Shown: piece after piece, positions 6,706 to 14,670 of the stretch
How the letters are laid out: every line of letters starts with the position of its first letter
Numbering within the stretch: position 1 is the stretch's first letter
Source: CAYVBJ01 sp964415185
Lineage (GTDB): Bacteria > Bacteroidota > Rhodothermia > Balneolales > Balneolaceae
Length of the DNA stretch: 25,041 nt
Assembly (NCBI GenBank): GCA_964415185.1
Contig: CAYPZI010000036.1
Coordinates: forward strand, 1 to 25,041
Direction: 5' to 3'
Program-made: the position numbers and the translations under genes
The notes under the pieces: model-generated
What the model was told of the DNA's origin: nothing
Database searches by the model: none
The model's input: the letters and a program-made list of their open reading frames with translations, nothing else

Positions 6706-7386
6706 TCAACTTCCAATCTGTCCTTTTTCAGCAGCTTTTTTGAGTTTGTCGTTTGCGTAGATGGCAATTTCAACCCTTCGGTTTTCCTGTCTGCCGGCTT
6801 CCGTTTCATTGGGTGCAACCGGTTGCTCCTCTCCGAATCCGATGATGGTCATACGGTTGGGATCTACATCCAGAAAAGCTGTGTATTCTGCAACAGACTG
6901 GGATCTTTTTTCCGAAAGATCCTGGTTATACTCGCTCCTGCCTGTACTGTCGGTATGCCCGGCAAACAGGATATTGGTATCCTCGTATTTACGTAAAATT
7001 CCGGCAAGCTCTTCAATATTTTTCCTGGCCTGGTCTTGCAGCGTGTAGGAATTAACGGCAAACAAAATTCCGGAATCGAATGTAATTTTAATTCCTTCTC
7101 CCACCCGTTCAACGGTTGCATTTTCGAGGTCTCTTCTCATTTCCTCAGCCTGACGGTCCATGTAATTGCCGATTGCTGCTCCTGCTGCTCCGCCAACAGC
7201 TGCACCGATAATAGTTCCGGCTACCGTGTTGCCGGCGGCTTTACCTATTGCAGCACCAGCCAATGCTCCCGCACCGGCGCCAATGGTTCCGCCTTTAGCC
7301 GTATTGCTCCAGTTGCTGCATGAGACGCTTGTGAAAGAGAGCAGCGCAATACTCAGCACTATTGTAAGAGATCTGTTAGTGTTCAT
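6706..7386 (-). CDS. OmpA-family lipoprotein with glycine-zipper domain
   Basis: A 226-residue envelope protein that should tie the outer membrane to peptidoglycan. Seen: an N-terminal signal ending SFTSVSC, with Cys23 as likely lipidation site (a relaxed lipobox); a Gly/Ala-rich glycine-zipper segment about residues 32-76 (GAGAGALAGAAIGKAAGNTV, GAAVGGAAGAAIG), probably membrane-associated; and a C-terminal OmpA domain about 105-212. That domain has ILFAVNSYTL, FAGHTDSTGRSEYNQDLSEKR and the closing NRRVEIAI, with the Asp and Arg that bind diaminopimelate in the family. Architecture matches YiaD-like proteins. The gene ends convergent with the phosphorylase gene, and the repeat at 6600-6645 lies between. 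The last residues (GQIGS) follow a lysine-rich stretch. Confident call. Confidence 0.92.
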   Translation of the reverse strand: MNTNRSLTIVLSIALLSFTSVSCSNWSNTAKGGTIGAGAGALAGAAIGKAAGNTVAGTIIGAAVGGAAGAAIGNYMDRQAEEMRRDLENATVERVGEGIKITFDSGILFAVNSYTLQDQARKNIEELAGILRKYEDTNILFAGHTDSTGRSEYNQDLSEKRSQSVAEYTAFLDVDPNRMTIIGFGEEQPVAPNETEAGRQENRRVEIAIYANDKLKKAAEKGQIGS

Positions 7387-7696
7387 GGGGTAGAATGTTA
7401 ATTTCAGTTTGGTTTTTGAAAATTAAATCGGTTTTTTAGCCAAATGTTCCGCTGATAACCGAATTTCGGGCAGTCTGAAGGTATCTGTTTTTAGAGAAAA
7501 CAACATTATTAAATTTTTCGATTCATATCAGAATTGTACCGGGTTCGTTAGTTCGTTGTGTGTTGTTAGTGGTTCGTTGTTGTCTGTTTGTCAATCCCTG
7601 GATTTTTCGTTTATTCAGTAACCCTGAGCGTTACTCAACGCTTCAAGGTGCAAAAAGCGTACGCTTGAAGGTTTTGCTCTGTTGATAACAGCCAAT
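7387..7696. other. Gene-free stretch with G/T-rich repeats and a palindrome
   Basis: No gene on either strand. It includes a G/T-rich section 7541-7600 with three GTTCGTT units (7543, 7551, 7572), a perfect 12-base palindrome AAGCGTACGCTT at 7655-7666, and a CTTCAAG/CTTGAAG inverted repeat (7641-7647 and 7664-7670) that may be a weak terminator region near the end of murI. The left part should contain the OmpA gene's promoter, but no clear box was seen. Confidence 0.4.
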
Positions 7697-8518
7697 TCAC
7701 GAAAGTTTCACAAATTCCACGTGTTCCGGGCGCTGCCCAAGAAAGCGTTCTGCCAGCTCCTCAAAACGTTGCGGGCGGTCACTGATATAGCAGGTTAACG
7801 ATCCCTTCTGATTTTTATTCAACAATTGCCTCTCATTCAACAGACCGGACGCCATTTCTGCAATGGCATCACCGGAATCAATGAGCAGGATATCCCTGTT
7901 GTGCTCTCGGAATATTTTGGTGATGGATGCCTTGAAAAGAGGGTAATGTGTACATCCCAAAATCAGTGATTCAATACCGTTATGAAGAAAATCATCCAGG
8001 TAGGTTTTTAAAATATCGATGGCTATCTGGTTCTCCGTCCATCCCTCTTCTGCAAGAGGTACCAGCATGGGACATGCTTTCGATTTGATTTCAATCTCAC
8101 CATCCCCATCTTTTAATGCCCTGATATAGGCTCCCGAACTGATAGTGGCAAGTGTGCCGGTAACCCCAATCTTTCTTGTCCGGGATAAAATGGCTGCACG
8201 TTTTCCGGCTGTGATCACATCCAAAACAGGAATATCACCGGCCGTCCGGGTCACTGCCTCTCTTGCCACCGCCGAAACGGAGTTGCATGCTATGAGCAGC
8301 ATTTTGATATTCCGTTCAACCAGGAACCCGGTAATTTCTTCCGAATAGGCACGGATGGCATCATCCGATTTGATGCCATAGGGAACACGGGCGGTATCCC
8401 CGAAGTAGTAGATATCTTCACCCGGCAGACTCTTTCTAACCGATTGAACTACTGTAAGTCCACCGATACCGGAATCGAATATACCAATAGCGGAATCAGC
8501 TTCAGGCATATTCGGCAT
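7697..8518 (-). CDS. murI: Glutamate racemase
   Basis: A 273-residue cytoplasmic racemase that makes D-glutamate for peptidoglycan. Seen: the N-terminal IGIFDSGIGGLTVVQSV with Asp15 and Ser16, the first catalytic cysteine in LLIACNSVSA (Cys78), and the second in LILGCTHYPL (Cys189), followed by LLIDSGDAIA. These are the family's full set of catalytic and substrate-contacting motifs, and length is normal. The ATG overlaps the stop of the upstream DUF6263 gene by one base (TGATG on the minus strand), so translation is likely coupled. An in-frame Met at residue 4 is a possible alternative start. Nothing follows in the operon; 310 bases without a gene come after. Confidence 0.96.
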   Translation of the reverse strand: MPNMPEADSAIGIFDSGIGGLTVVQSVRKSLPGEDIYYFGDTARVPYGIKSDDAIRAYSEEITGFLVERNIKMLLIACNSVSAVAREAVTRTAGDIPVLDVITAGKRAAILSRTRKIGVTGTLATISSGAYIRALKDGDGEIEIKSKACPMLVPLAEEGWTENQIAIDILKTYLDDFLHNGIESLILGCTHYPLFKASITKIFREHNRDILLIDSGDAIAEMASGLLNERQLLNKNQKGSLTCYISDRPQRFEELAERFLGQRPEHVEFVKLS

Positions 8519-9417
8519 CAGTTATCAACTTTTTTAAATCCGGCTGTTTGAACCGATTTGATATCCATATCCACTTTTATGGGGCCGGCACCCTGATCCA
8601 CCTCCGTATAGCCTGAAAGGGTTACGTCTACTGTCACTTCAGAGGGTAGCCCCGACTCGGGATTTACGGTAGCAAGCAATTCACTGGTTCCTTCAAGATC
8701 TTTTATATCAGCAGTTTCACTATTCTCGGAAAAAATGACACCCAAACCGGATATTTGCCAATTGTCGGCAGAGGCCGAATTTAGAGTCCAGTCATAGGCC
8801 AACGTTGCTCCCATATCATCACCCATATAAAGGTCTGATGACCATGAATTGCCTGCTGTCAATTCATTATCAGGATAAACCAGAAACGAATTTTGTAAAT
8901 TTGCCAGCATCGCCTGGTTCGAAAACTGCTGGTTCAGCATAGGCCGGATCTGGGCCATCTGGTCAGCCGGTATGTCGGTTGCTTTTTTTTCAGCATTGGC
9001 AAGAACTTTTTCAACTCCTTCTACCGATTTGACCTTGCCTTTCGATGAAATCGTAACAGTAAAAGGTTCATCAACCATGCCCTTTAGCAGACTGTTAAAT
9101 GGATTTGCTACTTCTTTTTCAGTATCAAATTCAAGCTGCATCATGCCTACGTCTACAAATACATTCATCCTTAAGTGGCGAAGTTCAAGTACGGCTTCGC
9201 CGTTTTCAACACTCAGTACATTAACCGAAAGAACCGATTCCTGATTGTTTTTAATGGTTTGTTCCATTCCCGAAAATGACTGGATCATATCCTGGTTCGA
9301 ATTTAGTTGCAATTCATACATATCACCGGCAGAAAACCGGTATTCAAGGTTCGTTTGAGCCTGAAGGTTGGCTGCAAAAAGAATGACGAAGAGTATTAAG
9401 TTATAAACGTGTTTCAT
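8518..9417 (-). CDS. Secreted DUF6263-like protein
   Basis: A 299-residue protein with a signal peptide (MKHVYNLILFVILFAANLQAQ), so it is periplasmic or outer-membrane associated. The mature part, LEYRFSAGDMYELQLNSNQD followed by an alternating beta pattern, FTVTISSKGKVKSVEGVEKV and a later GNSWSSD, fits the DUF6263 family of unknown function; this is from pattern memory. Its TGA overlaps the murI ATG by one base, a tight coupling to a peptidoglycan precursor enzyme that suggests an envelope-related role, though this is inference. An 18-bp hairpin lies 35 bases upstream of the ATG. No ribosome-binding site is obvious. Confidence 0.75.
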   Translation of the reverse strand: MKHVYNLILFVILFAANLQAQTNLEYRFSAGDMYELQLNSNQDMIQSFSGMEQTIKNNQESVLSVNVLSVENGEAVLELRHLRMNVFVDVGMMQLEFDTEKEVANPFNSLLKGMVDEPFTVTISSKGKVKSVEGVEKVLANAEKKATDIPADQMAQIRPMLNQQFSNQAMLANLQNSFLVYPDNELTAGNSWSSDLYMGDDMGATLAYDWTLNSASADNWQISGLGVIFSENSETADIKDLEGTSELLATVNPESGLPSEVTVDVTLSGYTEVDQGAGPIKVDMDIKSVQTAGFKKVDN

Positions 9418-9451
9418 TAGATTTAAATGGCTGGTTGATGGTAGTAGTGAT

Positions 9452-9497
9452 TTAACCTGGATTATTCACAAATTTCTTGGTGAATAATCCGGGTTAA
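9452..9497. promoter_or_regulatory. Strong 18-bp hairpin between the oxidoreductase and DUF6263 genes
   Basis: TTAACCTGGATTATTCAC (9452-9469) pairs with GTGAATAATCCGGGTTAA (9480-9497) with a single wobble-type mismatch and a 10-base loop. It lies 53 bases past the oxidoreductase stop and 34 bases before the DUF6263 ATG on the minus strand. There is no T-tract after it on either strand, so a classical terminator is doubtful; an mRNA-stability hairpin, an attenuator or a protein-binding palindrome are alternatives. Confidence 0.6.
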
Positions 9498-9550
9498 GTG
9501 TATTAAGAAATTAAATGATAATAAATAAAATATTCAGGATTGTTTTCAAT

Positions 9551-10537
9551 TTACATTCCTGTGAGTACAATTTTCCCGATGTTTTTATTTTTGCTCATTC
9601 GCTTGTGTGCTTCCTCAACATCATTCCAATTATACACACTGTCGATAACCGGTTGAATTTGGCCTGTTTCAAAAAGTTCCATGGCGTAGGTATGGAAGTC
9701 GCTGGTAAGCCTGAATTTGTAATCATCACTCCGGTTTCTGAGAGTTGAACCGATGATTTTCAATCTTTTCCTGAGAATGGGTACCAAGCTGGCTTTTTTA
9801 AGTTCGGCCCCGCCCAGTAGTGAAAGGATAACAAGCCTTCCATCCAAACCGAGCGACTCTATATTTTTCTCCCAGTAGGGTGATCCCACAAAATCTATGA
9901 TCAAATCTATAGTTTCAGTCCCGAATTCAGAAGCAATTACTTCGGCAAAATCCTCTTTTTTGTAATTGATTACTTTATCGGCCCCGATCTCCTTACATTT
10001 TTTCAGTTTCTTTCTTTGGCTCGCAGTGGTGCTGACCCTGCAGTTGAAAAGCATTTTTGCAAGCTGAATGGCTGCCGTGCCAACACCGCTTGCACCTGCA
10101 TGAACCAATACATGTTCGTTTCTTTTTATTTCACCCAGAGATTTCAGTGCCTGAAAAGCCGTAATAAAAGTTTCCGGGATAGAAGCGGATTCTTCAAAAG
10201 AGAGAGCGTCCGGTACAGCCATCGCCATTCTTTCATGAATTATGCAATACGCTGCATATCCGCCTCCCGGAAGCAGACCAAATACATAATCTCCTGGCTC
10301 ATAACGGGTAACTTCCATTCCCACAGATTCGACAACACCGGCCATTTCAAGCCCCAGAATCGGTGACGCACCTTTCGGAGGCGGATACTTGCCGGCTTTT
10401 TGAAGCAGATCGGCCCGGTTTAAGGCGGTTGCCTCAATTTTCACAAGCAGATCATAGTCCCCCGGCTCAGGTATTGGCACCTCATCTATTACCATTTTGG
10501 GCTTTTTTTTGGAAGTGTCTACGGTTAGTGCTTTCAT
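9551..10537 (-). CDS. NAD(P)H:quinone oxidoreductase, MDR (zeta-crystallin/PIG3) family
   Basis: A 328-residue cytoplasmic medium-chain reductase, without structural-zinc cysteines, that would reduce quinones or enones with NADPH. Seen: an N-terminal GroES-like domain with KIEATALNRADLLQKAGKYP (about 34-53), typical of the PIG3/TP53I3 type; GLEMAGVVESVG; the nucleotide-binding VLVHAGASGVGTAAIQLAK (about 143-161); and LIIDFVGSPYWEKN. The closing HKRMSKNKNIGKIVL is also family-typical. Its ATG overlaps the flippase stop in an ATGA (10534-10537), so it is translated as part of that transcript although its chemistry has no obvious connection to polysaccharide export. The hairpin at 9452-9497 follows. 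Confidence 0.92.
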   Translation of the reverse strand: MKALTVDTSKKKPKMVIDEVPIPEPGDYDLLVKIEATALNRADLLQKAGKYPPPKGASPILGLEMAGVVESVGMEVTRYEPGDYVFGLLPGGGYAAYCIIHERMAMAVPDALSFEESASIPETFITAFQALKSLGEIKRNEHVLVHAGASGVGTAAIQLAKMLFNCRVSTTASQRKKLKKCKEIGADKVINYKKEDFAEVIASEFGTETIDLIIDFVGSPYWEKNIESLGLDGRLVILSLLGGAELKKASLVPILRKRLKIIGSTLRNRSDDYKFRLTSDFHTYAMELFETGQIQPVIDSVYNWNDVEEAHKRMSKNKNIGKIVLTGM

Positions 10538-12015
10538 GACGGTTTAATTTTATTGATCATTCTCTCTGCCAAATGTATTGCCTCATCCGATAGTTTCAGT
10601 TTGTAACAGGGAACCAAAAAGAATATAAGAAAAATTAAATTTGCCGGAACGAGGCGGGCAAAACCGGTCATAAATTCCAATGGCAGAAGTGCCAGCACTG
10701 AGGCAATTGCGGCGACAAGAAGTGATTTGAAAAGATTTCCCGAAAAAGGATGCATATTCATTTTAATTTGCAGATAGAGGGTTTTAATTAAATTGTAGAT
10801 GACAAGTGAAATAGCTGTAGCTGTAGCTGCCCCAATAATTCCGTAAGCCGGAATCAAAAGTAAATTAGTGGCGATGGTAAGAAAAACCAGGAAAACATTG
10901 GTATACAGATCCACCTTGTAATATTTGGATGTGATAATAATGGCTCCATTGATACCGGTGGAAATGGTAATTAATTTGCCAATGGCAATAAGCAGGATTA
11001 CAAATTTGCCGCTTTGATATGTTTCGGGAAGTAACAGGAAAAGGATATCAAGATTGATCCAGATCAGCCCCATTATAAAAGAACCGGCAAGGAAAAGGTT
11101 TAATGCTGTTTTTTTGTAAAGTGATTCAATTTGGCTCCATTTTTTTTCTTTGACAAAATCGCCGATCAGTGGTGTCGTAATTTTTTCAATGGCCCGTGAA
11201 GGTACAGAAATCACCGAACCTACATAGAAGGCGATTGCATAAATGGCTGTTTGTTCGAGGTCTGTCAATGAACTGAGCATCAGGATGTCGATATTCCATA
11301 CAGCCACGGTTGTAAGCCCGCCGAGTAGTGTGTAAAGGCTGTAGCTGGCCATTCCCCGTACAAGTTTTGTTCTCAGGAGCTTAATATTAGGCCTTAGCTT
11401 TGCCTCTCCTTTTCTTTGTATGGCAATAAATACAATGATAACCTGTATGCCATAGCCACCCGAAAAGAGAATGATGAATGTCTGAAATGAGATCAAATCA
11501 AAGAAAAAGAGGAGAAGTATGAGAATCGTGAAGATTCTGAATACAATATCCGTTGCAAAAGAACCGGTAACGGAATCTTTTAGAGACCTGAGATAGCTAT
11601 TCAGGACTTCAAAGTAGAGCATAAAAAAGGTGATGGGAATAACCCAGAAATAATACTCTATAAATAGCGGGGATTGGCCTGAATAATAATCTCTGATGAA
11701 ATCACTCAAAGCCAGGTAAATGAGAGCAAAAATCATAAAACCGGCAAGTGGCACGGTTAAAGTCCAGAAAAACAGCCCATGGTTTTTGCTGTCCATTTTT
11801 TTGAAAAGGGGATGAAACCGGAATATCAGGTTTCTGAAACCGAGGTGGGCAAATTGTGATCCTATCATGGATGCGGATATAAGCACGCGGGTGAGCCCAT
11901 ATTGTTCGGGTTGCATTATATGCGGATAGAGCAGGATTGTAGTGACAAACCCGAGCCCAATTCCTGCATAGGAAATAACGGTGTTATAAAATCCTTGCCT
12001 GGCTACAATTCCCAA
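10534..12015 (-). CDS. Wzx-type polysaccharide flippase (MOP superfamily)
   Basis: A 493-residue integral membrane protein with about 12-14 hydrophobic segments spread over its length, expected to flip lipid-linked oligosaccharide across the inner membrane. Seen: the N-terminal VARQGFYNTVISYAGIGLGF, with the RQG..NT.ISY pattern common in polysaccharide biosynthesis exporters; LYPHIMQPEQYGLTRVLI; and the later LTDLEQTAIYAIAFYVGSVI typical of this family. The start is TTG, placed 8 bases after an AGGA (on the minus strand), and no ATG gives a better beginning. It follows the glycosyltransferase gene by 13 bases and overlaps the oxidoreductase by 4. Context of two glycosyltransferases supports surface-glycan export; the glycan is unknown. 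Confidence 0.88.
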   Translation of the reverse strand: MGIVARQGFYNTVISYAGIGLGFVTTILLYPHIMQPEQYGLTRVLISASMIGSQFAHLGFRNLIFRFHPLFKKMDSKNHGLFFWTLTVPLAGFMIFALIYLALSDFIRDYYSGQSPLFIEYYFWVIPITFFMLYFEVLNSYLRSLKDSVTGSFATDIVFRIFTILILLLFFFDLISFQTFIILFSGGYGIQVIIVFIAIQRKGEAKLRPNIKLLRTKLVRGMASYSLYTLLGGLTTVAVWNIDILMLSSLTDLEQTAIYAIAFYVGSVISVPSRAIEKITTPLIGDFVKEKKWSQIESLYKKTALNLFLAGSFIMGLIWINLDILFLLLPETYQSGKFVILLIAIGKLITISTGINGAIIITSKYYKVDLYTNVFLVFLTIATNLLLIPAYGIIGAATATAISLVIYNLIKTLYLQIKMNMHPFSGNLFKSLLVAAIASVLALLPLEFMTGFARLVPANLIFLIFFLVPCYKLKLSDEAIHLAERMINKIKPS

Positions 12016-12028
12016 ATGGATATCCTGA

Positions 12029-12961
12029 TTATGATTGTTTGTCTTTAAAATGTATCCCGAAAAACCCTTGCAGAACCCAAAACCGGAAGATCATCAGAAA
12101 ACGTGCCGCATCCGCTTTACCCTTCCAAACGTATCCGGCGGCAAGAACGGCGCTTCCGGCCAGCTTAATCAGCTCGGAAATAAATTTACGGCCTGTCCCA
12201 AAAAAGGATCCCGACAACCGTAAGCGTTCACTATAACCGATTCCGGCCGACTGCTTTTTTAAGTATTCCCTGTCGAGGCGCCGGTTTCCAATACGGTGCC
12301 AAAGTTCAAGCTGTGGCAGATACCAGGGTTCAACGCCTGATTTCCGCGCTTTCTCAATAAAATCTTTTTCCTCACTGCCCGACAGAACAGTGCCGGTTCT
12401 TCCAAGGTTTGTGTCAAACAGACCGGCTTTGCTAAACAGTTCTTTATGTATCAGCATATTGCCGCCTCTTGGAAAATTGTCAGGCGGATACTTCTTCATT
12501 TCATCTCCCAGGTCGTGCAATCCGAACATAGCCATCAACTCGTCCGGAATCCAATCCGGTTCGGAATCATCGAAAGTAACAAAAATGCGTCCGCCTGCAC
12601 AAGATAATCCTGAAACAAGATCGACAGACCGAACTGCCTGCTCTACAAAATCTTTTTTTAGATGGACATCGTCATCAATAAATAACAAAAAGCTTCCTGC
12701 TGCTTCTTCTACTGCCCTGTTGCGGGCGTGTGAGAGTCCCTGTTTTTTTTCCATTACCGACCTGAAACGAATACCCTTATTTGATTCAGCAAACCATTCA
12801 CATACATTTGGAGTATCATCCGGTGAGTTGTTGTTTACGACAAGAATTTCAAATTGTGCAGGATCCTCTGATTGGACAGCGAGATCTTTGAGAGTATCTT
12901 TCAGGTAGTTTGCCCTGTTATAGGTGCAAATGGCAACTGTAATCAGTGGTTTCTGTTTCAT
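12029..12961 (-). CDS. Family 2 glycosyltransferase
   Basis: A 310-residue GT2 (GT-A fold) enzyme that would add a sugar from a nucleotide donor to a surface glycan. Seen: the opening ITVAICTYNRANYLKDTLKD, the strand ILVVNNNSPDDT, GLSHARNRAVEEAAG, and the metal-binding FIDDDVHLKKDF (DDD at about 96-98). Further on, RGGNMLIHKELF and GSEEKDFIEKA supply the acceptor-side acidic residues. A short C-terminal hydrophobic segment (FLMIFRFWVLQGFFGIHF) may associate with the membrane. A TATATTTG box at 12988-12981 on the minus strand is a plausible promoter for this gene and the two that follow it (flippase, oxidoreductase). Sugar specificity cannot be read from sequence. Confidence 0.92.
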   Translation of the reverse strand: MKQKPLITVAICTYNRANYLKDTLKDLAVQSEDPAQFEILVVNNNSPDDTPNVCEWFAESNKGIRFRSVMEKKQGLSHARNRAVEEAAGSFLLFIDDDVHLKKDFVEQAVRSVDLVSGLSCAGGRIFVTFDDSEPDWIPDELMAMFGLHDLGDEMKKYPPDNFPRGGNMLIHKELFSKAGLFDTNLGRTGTVLSGSEEKDFIEKARKSGVEPWYLPQLELWHRIGNRRLDREYLKKQSAGIGYSERLRLSGSFFGTGRKFISELIKLAGSAVLAAGYVWKGKADAARFLMIFRFWVLQGFFGIHFKDKQS

Positions 12962-12980
12962 ATTCGGTATATTTTCGAAC

Positions 12981-12990
12981 CAAATATAAT
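12981..12990. promoter_or_regulatory. Divergent promoter region between two glycosyltransferase genes
   Basis: The 47 bases separating the two genes hold TATAAT at 12985-12990 on the plus strand and, on the minus strand, TATATTTG (12988-12981), matching the TAnnTTTG -7 element described for Bacteroidetes primary sigma factor. The plus-strand box lies 18 bases before the TTG at 13009 and the minus-strand box 19 bases before the ATG at 12961. Function is inferred from position only. Confidence 0.4.
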
Positions 12991-13008
12991 CATAAGATTA
13001 AAGAAGAG

Positions 13009-13833
13009 TTGACTAACCCAAACAATCCCTTGGTATCGGCAATTATTCCTACGCGGAACAGATGCAATTTGCTGGAACGTGCTATTGATTCCGTGATGTC
13101 ACAGACCTGGGATCATCTCGAAATTATAGTTGTTGATGACGCCTCTGATGATGATACTGAAAAACTTCTCAAAACATTATCCGGAAATAAGAAGCTCACA
13201 TATTTCAGGAATTCCTCTCCCCGTGGAGCTGCTGCCAGCCGCAATATTGCAATTGAACATGCAAAGGGGGAATTTATCGCGGGCCTGGATGATGACGATA
13301 CCTGGCATCATGAACGAATTGAAAAACTGGTTCTTGCTTTTGAAGAGGGGATCTCAGCGGTTTGTTCTTACGACAGGATGAAAACGGGTAAAAATAACCG
13401 CGTGTGGAAAAAAAAGCATATTATTTCACTGAATGACCTGCTTTATTACAACCGGGTTGGCAACCAGGTTCTTACGAAAAAGCAGTATGTATCGGAAGTA
13501 GGAGGATATGATGAATCACTGCCATCGGCGCAAGATTACGATCTCTGGATCAGGCTGGTTAAAAAATTTGGCCCTGTTAAAACCGTACCCCAGGCGCTTC
13601 AGACAATAAATATGGAAGAAGCCAGGGATAGGATCAGCAATTCTGCAAAACAGGTCAGAGGATATAATCAGTGCTTTGAAAAGCACAGGGCTCTCATGAA
13701 TCAAAAACAGATTAAGTATCAAAAATACAGGCTCAGGCTTGCTGAAGGACACAAAGCCGGGTGGCCGGAGATATTTTTGAATACACCGTCATCTCTTTAT
13801 TTCAAGGAAATCAAAAGAAAACTTTTTTTATGA
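13009..13833 (+). CDS. Family 2 glycosyltransferase
   Basis: A 274-residue GT2 enzyme. Seen with the start chosen here: LVSAIIPTRNRCNLLERAID (about 8-27), IIVVDDASDDDTE, the conserved GAAASRNIAIEHAKGEFIAG, the metal-binding DDDD at about 94-97, and SAQDYDLWIRLVKKFG carrying the likely catalytic base. The frame is open to a GTG at 12946, but that would overlap the divergent gene's start and sit upstream of the -10-like box. The TTG at 13009 gives the usual short lead-in to PLVSxIIPTxNR and has a purine-rich AAAGAAGAG just before it, so I prefer it. The stop overlaps the methyltransferase ATG (ATGA, 13830-13833). Sugar specificity unknown. Confidence 0.88.
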   Translation: MTNPNNPLVSAIIPTRNRCNLLERAIDSVMSQTWDHLEIIVVDDASDDDTEKLLKTLSGNKKLTYFRNSSPRGAAASRNIAIEHAKGEFIAGLDDDDTWHHERIEKLVLAFEEGISAVCSYDRMKTGKNNRVWKKKHIISLNDLLYYNRVGNQVLTKKQYVSEVGGYDESLPSAQDYDLWIRLVKKFGPVKTVPQALQTINMEEARDRISNSAKQVRGYNQCFEKHRALMNQKQIKYQKYRLRLAEGHKAGWPEIFLNTPSSLYFKEIKRKLFL

Positions 13834-14486
13834 AATTTACGAAAAGTATGTTTTTCAGAACGAGGATACATCCGGTACTTGCTAAAATTCCGATATATGA
13901 TTACTACCTGTTAAGAAAAAAAAGCTATCTGAAAACGGCAGGCTGGTTCAAAAGTTTCAGGGAAGAAGCATCGATAGATAACGAAGGGAACCCGATACCC
14001 TGGTTTACCTATGCTGCTATTGAGTTTTTGAAAGAGCGTATACCTGAGGATGTAACTGTTTTTGAATATGGCTCCGGTATGGGCACATTGTGGTGGGCAT
14101 CGAAGGTTAAACAGGTTGATGTTGTGGAAGATGATGAGAAATGGATGAAGATGATTGAGCCAAAACTATCCGGAAATGTGAATATAATGCATCGAACACC
14201 AGATAACACCTACTCTTCTGCAATTGAGGAATCCAAAAGTAAGTATGACGTGATCATTGTGGATGGCAAAATTAGAAATGAATGCTGTAAAAAAGCAATT
14301 CATTGCCTGTCCGAAAAAGGGGTTTTGATTCTTGACGATTCACAGCGCGAAAGCCAAATGGATTCGATCGACTTGTTGAAGTCAAACGGATTTAAACAGC
14401 TAAAGTTTAAAGGGCTGAAGCCGATTGAATTTATTTCGAGTGAAACATCCATTTTTTATAAAACCGGAAGTATTCTGGATCTATAA
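13830..14486 (+). CDS. Class I SAM-dependent methyltransferase-like protein
   Basis: A 218-residue Rossmann-fold protein. Seen: a basic, hydrophobic N-terminus, then motif I VFEYGSGMGT (about 77-86), VDVVEDDEKW with the acidic residue that would bind the SAM ribose (about 96-105), YDVIIVDGKIRNECC (about 139-153) and GVLILDDSQR (164-173). These match class I methyltransferases often found in polysaccharide gene clusters. The open frame extends upstream to 13761, but the ATG at 13830 overlaps the preceding stop in an ATGA, giving tight coupling, so I take it as the start. It probably modifies a sugar or lipid intermediate made by the neighbouring transferases; the substrate is inferred only from context. 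Confidence 0.8.
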   Translation: MKFTKSMFFRTRIHPVLAKIPIYDYYLLRKKSYLKTAGWFKSFREEASIDNEGNPIPWFTYAAIEFLKERIPEDVTVFEYGSGMGTLWWASKVKQVDVVEDDEKWMKMIEPKLSGNVNIMHRTPDNTYSSAIEESKSKYDVIIVDGKIRNECCKKAIHCLSEKGVLILDDSQRESQMDSIDLLKSNGFKQLKFKGLKPIEFISSETSIFYKTGSILDL

Positions 14487-14580
14487 ATCGGTTTTTCCGG
14501 ACACGGAAGCGGATTTGTGCATATTGCATATCTGATAAGGAAAACTCTTGACTCGCTTTGATAGTGTTCTGTCAACCGTA

Positions 14581-14657
14581 AACCCGCAAAGTTTTATCTC
14601 AGGGTTGCTTCCATTTTCTCAAGATACTGCCATTTTAGAAAGGAAACTTTGCGGGTT
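14581..14657 (+). terminator. Long-loop inverted repeat, likely terminator between convergent genes
   Basis: AACCCGCAAAGTTT (14581-14594) is the exact reverse complement of AAACTTTGCGGGTT (14644-14657), separated by 49 bases and followed by a T-run to 14660. It lies between the 3' ends of the methyltransferase (+) and YfhO (-) genes. The loop is longer than in a typical intrinsic terminator, so it may instead be two inverted copies of a short repeat. Confidence 0.5.
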
Positions 14658-14670
14658 TTTACCCGGCCTT

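Noticed and set aside
7543..7578. Repeated GTTCGTT as a CRISPR or tandem repeat array
   Set aside because: Units are 7 bases, unevenly spaced and only three; no spacer structure.
12946..13008. GTG start giving a longer glycosyltransferase
   Set aside because: It would overlap the divergent gene's start and lie upstream of the TATAAT-like box; the TTG at 13009 gives the family-typical beginning.
13761..13829. Longer N-terminus for the methyltransferase
   Set aside because: The extra 23 codons lie inside the preceding glycosyltransferase gene; the ATGA overlap marks the likely start.
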